Source: Mycolicibacterium vinylchloridicum (lineage in GTDB: Bacteria > Actinomycetota > Actinomycetes > Mycobacteriales > Mycobacteriaceae). From it: a stretch of 64,000 bases of DNA. Each line of letters opens with the position of its first letter. The first letter of the stretch is position 1. The notes beneath the pieces are model-generated. The model was not told the origin of the DNA, ran no database searches, and saw nothing but the letters and a program-made list of their open reading frames with translations. The translations under genes were made by a program, and so were the position numbers. Below are positions 57,816 to 64,000 of this stretch, in pieces. The stretch covers positions 16,962-80,961 of the forward strand of contig NZ_JACBJQ010000029.1 in NCBI RefSeq assembly GCF_013404075.1. Direction: 5' to 3'.

Positions 57816-59414
57816 ATGCCGGCCCTGAGCACCGAAGTCGACACCACTTCACCGACCTACCTGAGCAACCTCGAAGCCCAGTCGGCCGCCGTTGCCGCGC
57901 TCAACGAGCAGCTCGAACTCGTTGCCGCCGGCGGCGGACCGCGTTATGTCCAACGGCACCACGAGCGCGGTCGGCTGCTGGCCCGCGAGCGCATCGAACT
58001 GCTGGTGGATCGCGACGGTCCGTTCATGGAGTTGTCCGCATTGGCGGCCTGGGGCACCGAATTCAACGTCGGTGCGGCCATCGTGACCGGGATCGGCGTG
58101 ATCAGCGGTACCGAATGCATGATCATCGCCCACGACCCCACCGTGCGTGGCGGCACGATGAATCCGTACACCTTGCGAAAGAACCTGCGGGCGTTGGAGA
58201 TCGCCCGGATCAACCGATTGCCCGTGGTCTACCTGGTCGAGTCCGGCGGCGCCGACCTACCCACCCAGGCCGAGCTGTTCGTCCCCGCCGGGCGGATTTT
58301 CCACGAGCTCACCGAGCTGTCTGCGATGGGTATCCCCAGCGTCGCATTGGTGTTCGGCAATTCGACCGCGGGCGGGGCGTACGTGCCGGGCATGTGCGAC
58401 TACGCCGTGCTCGTCGACCGGCAGGCAAAGGTGTTCCTGGGCGGGCCTCCCCTGGTGAAGATGGCCACCGGCGAGGATGCCGACGACGAACAACTCGGTG
58501 GCGCCGACATGCACACCCGCGTCTCCGGCCTCGGTGACTACTTCGCCGTCGACGAAGTCGACGCGATCCGGATCGGACGCGATATCGTCACGCATCTCAA
58601 CTGGCGCAAGCACGGCCCTGGACCAAGCCTGCCGGCCGACGAACCCCTCTACAGCGCTGAGGAATTGCTCGGGATCGCCTCAGGCGATTCCCGCGTGCCG
58701 TTCGATCCACGAGAAGTCATCGCCCGGGTCGTCGACGGTTCGCGGTTCTCCGAGTACAAGCCACGCTGGGGCACCAGCATCGCGACGGGGTGGGCGTCGA
58801 TTCACGGCTTCCCGGTCGGCATCCTGGCCAACACCCGCGGCGTGTTGTTTTCCGAAGAGTCCAAGAAGGCAACCGAATTCATTCTGCTCGCCAACCAGAC
58901 CGACACGCCGCTGATCTTCCTGCAGAACGTCACCGGCTATATGGTCGGCACCGAATACGAGCAGGGCGGCATCATCAAGGACGGCGCCAAGATGATCAAC
59001 GCCGTCACCAACAGCACGGTCCCGCACATCACCGTGAACATGGGTGGTTCGTTCGGCGCGGGCAACTACGGGATGTCCGGCCGCGCCTACGATCCGCGCT
59101 TCATGTTCAGCTGGCCCAGCGCCAAACTGGCCGTCATGGGTGCCCAACAACTCGCCGGCGTCTTGTCGATCGTCGGAAAGGCCTCGGCGGCAGCCGCCGG
59201 CCGCGAATTCGATGCCGAGGCAGACGCCCGCCGGACTGCTGAGATCGAGGATCAGATCGAGCGCGAGTCGCACGCGTTCTACGTCTCGGCGCGAATCTAT
59301 GACGACGGCGTGATCGACCCCCGAGACACCCGTTCTGCGCTCGGGATGGCCTTGTCTGCAGCCCATTCCAACGTCATCGAGGGACGCCGTGGCTTCGGCG
59401 TCTTCAGGATGTGA
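57816..59414 (+). CDS. Biotin-dependent acyl-CoA carboxylase, beta (carboxyltransferase) subunit
   Basis: This 532-residue protein has the N and C crotonase-like halves of AccD. ESGGADLPTQAELF and GNSTAGGAYVPGM form the N-half active site; QNVTGYMVGTEYEQGGIIKDGAK and MGGSFGAGNYGMSGRAYDPRF the C-half. These segments are those of the methylcrotonyl/geranyl-CoA branch rather than propionyl-CoA carboxylase. It transfers CO2 from biotin to an acyl-CoA. The stop overlaps the alpha-subunit start (GTGA). With the HMG-CoA-lyase-like enzyme at 18345 it fits breakdown of methyl-branched chains. Confidence 0.93.
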   Translation: MPALSTEVDTTSPTYLSNLEAQSAAVAALNEQLELVAAGGGPRYVQRHHERGRLLARERIELLVDRDGPFMELSALAAWGTEFNVGAAIVTGIGVISGTECMIIAHDPTVRGGTMNPYTLRKNLRALEIARINRLPVVYLVESGGADLPTQAELFVPAGRIFHELTELSAMGIPSVALVFGNSTAGGAYVPGMCDYAVLVDRQAKVFLGGPPLVKMATGEDADDEQLGGADMHTRVSGLGDYFAVDEVDAIRIGRDIVTHLNWRKHGPGPSLPADEPLYSAEELLGIASGDSRVPFDPREVIARVVDGSRFSEYKPRWGTSIATGWASIHGFPVGILANTRGVLFSEESKKATEFILLANQTDTPLIFLQNVTGYMVGTEYEQGGIIKDGAKMINAVTNSTVPHITVNMGGSFGAGNYGMSGRAYDPRFMFSWPSAKLAVMGAQQLAGVLSIVGKASAAAAGREFDAEADARRTAEIEDQIERESHAFYVSARIYDDGVIDPRDTRSALGMALSAAHSNVIEGRRGFGVFRM

Positions 59415-61408
59415 GGACCGTGTTCCACAAACTGCTGATCGCCAATCGCGGGGAGATCGCCGCCCGCATCATCCGCACAGCGCGCGATATGGACATCACG
59501 ACCGTCGCGCTGTACTCCGACGCCGACCGCAACATGCCGTATGTCGCAGCCGCCGACGAGTCGGTTCATCTGCCCGGCACCGCACCGGGTGACACGTACC
59601 TGCGCGGCGATCTGGTACTCGACGCAGCGGCCCGCACCGCAGCCGATGCGATCCATCCAGGATACGGATTCCTCTCGGAGAACGCCGATTTCGCCGCCGC
59701 ATGCGCGGCGGCGGGGATCGTGTTCGTCGGCCCCAGCCCCGATGCGATCACCGCGATGGGCTCCAAGATCGCCGCAAAAGAACTCATGGCCGCTGCCGGA
59801 GTCCCGGTGCTGCCCGGGGCGACCGTCCAGAGTGGCGAGGATCTCGATCCTGAGCACCTCGCGGCGGCTGCGCGCGACATCGGTTACCCGATCCTCGTCA
59901 AGGCCGCGTTCGGCGGCGGCGGACGCGGGATGCGGATCGTCACCGACGCAAGCTCTCTCGTCGAGGCAGTGCAGAGCGCGCGCCGAGAGGCCGCCTCGGC
60001 GTTCGGCGACGGCACCGTGTTTCTGGAGAAGTTCGTCGAATCCCCGAGGCACATCGAAGTGCAGATCTTCGGTGACAGTCACGGCAGCGTCGTGCATCTG
60101 GGCGAACGCGAATGTTCGATTCAGCGCCGCTATCAGAAGATCATCGAAGAGGCGCCCTCAACAGCCGTGGACGCCACGTTGCGCGCCGAGTTGGGCCGAG
60201 CGGCGGTGGCCGCGGGCCAGGCACTGGCTTATGAGGGTGCCGGCACCGTCGAGTTCGTGATGGCACCGGACGGATCGTTCTATTTTCTCGAGGTCAACAC
60301 TCGACTGCAGGTCGAGCATCCGGTCACCGAACTCGTCACCGGCATCGACCTGGTTCGCGCCCAGCTTCTCGTGGCCAGCGGCCAGCCGCTGCCTCCCGAG
60401 ATGCTGGACTCATCCCCGCACGGGCACGCCGTCGAGGTTCGGCTCTATGCCGAAGATGTTGCGGCCGGCTTCATTCCGGCATCGGGCACATTGAAGACAC
60501 TGGAGTTTCCCGACTCCCCAGGCATCCGGATTGACGCCGGGTTCGAGTCGGGATCGGTGATCAGTACCTTCTACGACCCGATGCTGGCCAAAGTCATCGG
60601 CTACGGCAACACCCGCGAGGAGGCCTGCGCACGGGTGGCCCGGGCGCTCGCCGAAACGCGGGTGCACGGCGTTGCGACCAACCGTGACCTGCTGATCGGC
60701 ATCCTGCGCGAACCGGAGTTCCTCTGCGGTGCCATCGACACCGGGTACCTCGACCGGCACGACCCGGCCGGCTTGACCGCCGAGTCTGCCGGGTCCGGCG
60801 CCTCGGAGATTCATGCTGTGATCGCCGCACTGGCCGCCCAAGCGGACCGCCGTGCCAGCGCATCGGTGCTGCCCGGCCTGCCATCCGGGTGGCGGACCCT
60901 GCCGTGTGCAGACCAGCGGGTCAGCTTCACCGCCGGCGAGACCGAGATCGACGTGGCGTACCGCTTCACCCGCGGAACCGTCGACGCGTCGGTGTCGGGA
61001 ACCGACTTCGCTGTCCGGTTACACAGTGCCTCAGCCGATCTCGTCGATGCCGAGATCGACGGGGTGCGCCGGCGCTATCGGGTGGTCCGGGATGGCCTGG
61101 ATCACTATGTCGACAGCTCGCTGGGCTCGACGTCGCTTCGGGAAACCGAACGGTTCCCCGATCCGACGACGATGGCCGAGGCCGGCTCGCTGGTGGCGCC
61201 CATGCCCGGCGCGGTCGTTCGCATCGAGGTGATCCAAGGAACCCGGGTCGAGGCCGGCACCCCGATCGTGGTGCTCGAGGCGATGAAGATGGAGCACACC
61301 GTCCGTGCACCCGCCGATGGTGTGGTGTCGACGATCTCGGTGACCGCGGGTGACCAGGTGGAATCCGGGCAAGTCCTGGCGGTGGTCAGCTCGGATGAGT
61401 CGGCGTGA
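59411..61408 (+). CDS. Biotin-dependent acyl-CoA carboxylase, alpha subunit (biotin carboxylase + BCCP)
   Basis: GTG 59411 overlaps the beta stop; the product is 665 residues. Biotin carboxylase N-domain (KLLIANRGEIAARIIRTARD), ATP-grasp (KAAFGGGGRGMRIV; ERECSIQRRYQKIIEEAPS; EVNTRLQVEHPVTE) and C-domain occupy residues about 1-450. A BT-like linker follows, and the C-terminal BCCP domain carries the biotinyl Lys at K626 in EAMKM. It carboxylates its own biotin with ATP and bicarbonate. The length and layout match mycobacterial AccA1/AccA2-type proteins. Confidence 0.94.
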   Translation: MRTVFHKLLIANRGEIAARIIRTARDMDITTVALYSDADRNMPYVAAADESVHLPGTAPGDTYLRGDLVLDAAARTAADAIHPGYGFLSENADFAAACAAAGIVFVGPSPDAITAMGSKIAAKELMAAAGVPVLPGATVQSGEDLDPEHLAAAARDIGYPILVKAAFGGGGRGMRIVTDASSLVEAVQSARREAASAFGDGTVFLEKFVESPRHIEVQIFGDSHGSVVHLGERECSIQRRYQKIIEEAPSTAVDATLRAELGRAAVAAGQALAYEGAGTVEFVMAPDGSFYFLEVNTRLQVEHPVTELVTGIDLVRAQLLVASGQPLPPEMLDSSPHGHAVEVRLYAEDVAAGFIPASGTLKTLEFPDSPGIRIDAGFESGSVISTFYDPMLAKVIGYGNTREEACARVARALAETRVHGVATNRDLLIGILREPEFLCGAIDTGYLDRHDPAGLTAESAGSGASEIHAVIAALAAQADRRASASVLPGLPSGWRTLPCADQRVSFTAGETEIDVAYRFTRGTVDASVSGTDFAVRLHSASADLVDAEIDGVRRRYRVVRDGLDHYVDSSLGSTSLRETERFPDPTTMAEAGSLVAPMPGAVVRIEVIQGTRVEAGTPIVVLEAMKMEHTVRAPADGVVSTISVTAGDQVESGQVLAVVSSDESA

Positions 61409-62190
61409 TGGGCCTCGACTACCCGGGATTGCTGGCCGACCTCAGGACAGAGTCCGACAACCTCATCGCCGCGTTGCGGGGACTTGACGCCGATCAGTGG
61501 ACGCTGGCTACACCGGCAGCAGGATGGAGCATCAACGACCAGGTTTCCCACTTGGCCTTCTTCGATGACGCCACACGGTTGGCTTCGGCCGATCCCATTG
61601 CCTTCCGAGCGGAAGCCGACCAACTCATCAGCGGCGGAATGGATTTCCCCGACCGCATCGCAGCCCGGTATCGCGACGTGACACCCGAGCGGCAGCTGGA
61701 GTGGTTCACCACGGCTCGCAGCCAGCTCCTCGCCGCCTTCGGCGGCGACGATCCCAAACGCAGACTGCCGTGGTTCGGACCCGACATGAGCGTGGCATCG
61801 TCGGCCACCGCACGGCTGATGGAGACCTGGGCGCACGGCCAGGATGTGTACGACGCGGTCGGAATCGCGCATCCGCCCAGTCCCGGCCTCCGGAGCATCG
61901 CCCATCTCGGTGTGGCGACGTTCGCCTTCGCCCATACGCTCAACGGGATGGCCGTGCCGGGGGAAGCCATCCGGGTCGTTCTGCACTCCCCCGACGGAGA
62001 CGAGTGGACTTGGGGACCGGTCCATTCGGCCAACCAAGTGCACGGCACAGCCGAGGATTTCGTGCTGACGGTCACCCAGCGTCGGCATTGGACGGAGACC
62101 GGGCTCAGAGCCGTCGGCCCGGTAGCTCAGGGCTGGCTGGAAATCGCGCAGGCATTCGCCGGTGCTCCCAGCCGTCGGGCGATGCACTGA
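61408..62190 (+). CDS. TIGR03084-like / DinB-fold protein
   Basis: The ATG at 61408 shares a base with the carboxylase stop (TGATG); GTG 61405 is an alternative. The 260-residue product has a DinB/mycothiol-dependent maleylpyruvate isomerase-like N-terminus: LIAALRGLDADQWTLATPAA, then WSINDQVSHLAFFD and METWAHGQDVYDAVG, with His residues placed to bind a metal. Proteins of this kind (TIGR03084) recur next to acyl-CoA dehydrogenases in actinobacteria and have no assigned reaction. Its stop overlaps the start of the dehydrogenase gene. Confidence 0.8.
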   Translation: MGLDYPGLLADLRTESDNLIAALRGLDADQWTLATPAAGWSINDQVSHLAFFDDATRLASADPIAFRAEADQLISGGMDFPDRIAARYRDVTPERQLEWFTTARSQLLAAFGGDDPKRRLPWFGPDMSVASSATARLMETWAHGQDVYDAVGIAHPPSPGLRSIAHLGVATFAFAHTLNGMAVPGEAIRVVLHSPDGDEWTWGPVHSANQVHGTAEDFVLTVTQRRHWTETGLRAVGPVAQGWLEIAQAFAGAPSRRAMH

Positions 62191-63326
62191 TGGACTTCAC
62201 CGAGCCCGACGAACACCAGGACCTGCGCAAGGCCGTCGCCGCGGTCACCAACCGCTACGGCGCAAGCTATTTCACCGAGCGGGCAGCGGCCGGGGAACCC
62301 ACTACCGAGCTGTGGCAGGACCTCGGCGCCCACGGATTCATCGGGATCAACTTTCCCGAACAGTACGGCGGCGGAGGCGCCGGGATGGCCGAGCTCGCGA
62401 TCGTATGCGAGGAGACCGCCGCCCACGGCTGCCCACTGTTGCTGTTGCTCGTCTCCAGCGCCATCTCGGGTGAGTTGCTGAGCCGCTACGGCAGCGAGGC
62501 GCACCGTCGAGAGTGGTTGCCGCGGATGGCATCCGGTGAAACCAAGGTCGTATTCGCCATCACCGAGCCGGACGCCGGATCCAACAGCCGCCAGATCAGC
62601 ACCACCGCCGTTCGCGACGGTGGCGACTACCTGTTGAACGGCACCAAGTACTACATATCCGGTGTCGACGAGGCCGGCGCGTTGATCGTCGTCACCCGCT
62701 CCGCGCCGGAGCGATTGTCACTGTTCCTGGTCCCGACCGATGCACCGGGTTTGGTCAAGCATCGGCTCCCGGTCGGAATCAGCGTCCCTGAAAAGCAATT
62801 CACGCTGCACTTCGACAACGTGCGGGTGCCGGCGTCGAACCTGGTCGGCACCGAGCACGACGGCTTTCGTCAGGTCTTCGACGGCCTGAACCCTGAACGC
62901 ATCACCGGCGCCGCGGTCTGCGTAGGGGTCGGGCGGCACGCGGTCGAACAGGGCGCCGAATACGCCCGCACCCGAACCGTCTGGGGTCCACCGATCGGTT
63001 CCTATCAAGCCATCGCCCATCCGCTGGCGAAAGCGAGGATCAACGTGGATCTCGCCGCGATGATGACCGCCAAGGCGGCGTGGCTCTTCGATCAGGGACT
63101 GCCCGCGGGCGAAGCGTCCAACATGGCCAAGTATGCGGCCGCCGAAGCCGCTGTCGAGGCGGTGGATCACGTCATCCAGGTGCACGGCGGCAACGGCTTG
63201 GCGACGGAGTACGGTCTGCTGCCGCAATGGGGGCTGGCTCGCCTGCTGCGGATCGCCCCGGTGAGCCGCGAGATGATCCTGAACTACGTGGCGCAGCACA
63301 CCCTGGCGCTCCCCCGATCGTATTGA
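62190..63326 (+). CDS. Acyl-CoA dehydrogenase (FadE type)
   Basis: The ATG at 62190 shares a base with the previous stop; the product is 378 residues. VFAITEPDAGSNSRQISTTA is the flavin/substrate loop, YLLNGTKYYISGVDEAG the next strand, and VIQVHGGNGLATEYGLLPQW the C-terminal signature, ending ALPRSY like the protein at 13986. Gene order carboxylase beta, alpha, FadE recalls the accD2-accA2-fadE12 group of M. tuberculosis. It likely supplies the unsaturated acyl-CoA for the carboxylase. Confidence 0.9.
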   Translation: MDFTEPDEHQDLRKAVAAVTNRYGASYFTERAAAGEPTTELWQDLGAHGFIGINFPEQYGGGGAGMAELAIVCEETAAHGCPLLLLLVSSAISGELLSRYGSEAHRREWLPRMASGETKVVFAITEPDAGSNSRQISTTAVRDGGDYLLNGTKYYISGVDEAGALIVVTRSAPERLSLFLVPTDAPGLVKHRLPVGISVPEKQFTLHFDNVRVPASNLVGTEHDGFRQVFDGLNPERITGAAVCVGVGRHAVEQGAEYARTRTVWGPPIGSYQAIAHPLAKARINVDLAAMMTAKAAWLFDQGLPAGEASNMAKYAAAEAAVEAVDHVIQVHGGNGLATEYGLLPQWGLARLLRIAPVSREMILNYVAQHTLALPRSY

Positions 63327-63333
63327 GGACGGT

Positions 63334-64000
63334 ATGAAACTCGGTCTGCAGCTCGGCTATTGGGCCGCGCAACCACCCACCAACCATGCGGAGTTGGTGG
63401 CCACCGCTGAGGAAGCGGGGTATGACACGGTGTTCACCGCCGAATCCTGGGGTTCGGATGCGTTCACCCCGCTGGCCTGGTGGGGCCGCGAGACCTCCCG
63501 GATGCGGCTGGGCACCTCGGTCGCGCAGCTCTCGGCCCGCACCCCCACCGCGTGCGCGATGGCCTCCCTGACGCTGGATCACCTCTCCGGCGGCCGGCAC
63601 ATCCTGGGCCTGGGCGTGTCCGGGCCGCAGGTGGTGGAGGGTTGGTACGGGGCTCGCTTCCCCAAGCCGCTGGCCCGCACCCGCGAGTACATCGACATCA
63701 TCCGGCAGGTCTGGGCCCGCCAGGCCCCGGTCACCAGCGCCGGCCCGCACTACCCGCTGCCGTTGAGCGGGGAGGGCACCACCGGCCTGGGCAAGCCGCT
63801 CAAGCCGATCGTGCACCCGCTGCGCGCCGACATCCCGATCATGCTCGGCGCCGAAGGCCCCAAAAACGTCGCCCTGGCCGCCGAGATCTGCGATGGCTGG
63901 CTGCCGATCTTCTACTCACCCCGGCTGGCCCCGATGTACAACGAATGGCTCGACGAAGGGTTCGCCCGCCCCGGTGCCCGCCGCTCCCGCGAGGACTTCG
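63334..64000 (+). CDS. F420-type LLM oxidoreductase, Rv3520c-like, cut by window end
   Basis: The ATG at 63334 follows GAGGACGGT, and the frame is open to the end of the window (222 codons seen). MKLGLQLGYWAAQPPTNHAE, FTAESWGSDAFTPLAWWG, SARTPTACAMASLTLDHLSG and RHILGLGVSGPQVVEGWYG are near-invariant segments of the Rv3520c family of F420-dependent luciferase-like proteins. The C-terminal third is missing. The third-position GC is very high and the protein looks strongly conserved. It probably acts on a CoA-bound or cyclic intermediate together with the dehydrogenase ahead of it. Confidence 0.92.
   Translation, partial: MKLGLQLGYWAAQPPTNHAELVATAEEAGYDTVFTAESWGSDAFTPLAWWGRETSRMRLGTSVAQLSARTPTACAMASLTLDHLSGGRHILGLGVSGPQVVEGWYGARFPKPLARTREYIDIIRQVWARQAPVTSAGPHYPLPLSGEGTTGLGKPLKPIVHPLRADIPIMLGAEGPKNVALAAEICDGWLPIFYSPRLAPMYNEWLDEGFARPGARRSREDF

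Noticed and set aside
1..64000. Mobile elements, CRISPR arrays, tRNA or rRNA genes, phage genes
   Set aside because: No transposase or integrase frame, terminal inverted repeats, regularly spaced repeats or RNA gene folds were recognised.

Overview
The window is high-GC actinobacterial DNA, most likely from a mycobacterium (Mycolicibacterium-like). The evidence is a mycobacterial-type MenB, an NDMA-type nicotinoprotein alcohol dehydrogenase, two LLM/F420-type oxidoreductases (one of the Rv3520c type), FadE/EchA-style beta-oxidation paralogues, and many ATGA/GTGA start-stop overlaps. It holds about 66 protein genes and no RNA gene, insertion sequence, CRISPR array or phage gene that I can support. 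Almost everything is catabolic and CoA-linked, so I read it as a large catabolic island for a hydrophobic cyclic substrate (aromatic, alicyclic or terpenoid). The substrate cannot be read from sequence.

Layout. (A) 1-7101 (+): the 3' end of a Rieske ring-hydroxylating oxygenase alpha gene, its beta subunit, a dehydrogenase, then the hydratase / acetaldehyde dehydrogenase / 4-hydroxy-2-oxovalerate aldolase set of a meta-cleavage pathway, followed by a SnoaL-like protein, a zinc-less MDR oxidoreductase and an enoyl-CoA hydratase. (B) 7171-24984: a CoA-thioester core with two AMP-forming ligases, three acyl-CoA dehydrogenases, a thiolase, a CoA-transferase-like protein, an HMG-CoA-lyase-like enzyme, three SDRs and three crotonase-fold proteins. 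It ends in a three-gene membrane block with orphan cytochrome oxidase subunit III/IV-like proteins. A FadR-type GntR regulator (11987-12742, -) sits inside. (C) 24992-35920: a TetR-governed block with a minus-strand operon (amidase, Old Yellow Enzyme, SDR, crotonase, hydrolase) and plus-strand oxidoreductase, SDR and hydrolase genes. (D) 36014-56534: an oxidation module with P450, ferredoxin, NDMA-type alcohol dehydrogenase, two aldehyde dehydrogenases, acyl-CoA ligase, acyl-CoA dehydrogenase, LLM oxidoreductase and SnoaL proteins, interleaved with five GAF-LuxR regulators. (E) 56730-64000 (+): nitronate monooxygenase-like gene, biotin-dependent acyl-CoA carboxylase beta and alpha, a DinB/TIGR03084-like protein, acyl-CoA dehydrogenase and an F420-type LLM oxidoreductase that runs off the window.

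Regulation is the most striking part. Three families of repeated non-coding palindromes can be read by eye. (1) TGGTCTGACCA (FadR-like) at five promoters, including that of the GntR gene itself. (2) An 18-bp palindrome near GTATACCGATCGGTATAC, seven copies, all in block C around two TetR genes. (3) A CCCC-T-N3-5-GGGG palindrome upstream of most oxidation genes in block D, in several cases 44-48 nt before a TAGCGT-like -10 box. I propose that motif 3 is the target of the GAF-LuxR proteins. Motifs 1 and 3 meet at the aldehyde dehydrogenase-LuxR promoter (36014-36065), and motif 1 also lies on the -35 region of a second LuxR gene (41724). This suggests a two-tier circuit in which an acyl-CoA-sensing GntR repressor gates the activators of the upper pathway. 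Enzyme families are well supported; the pathway and circuit are inference.
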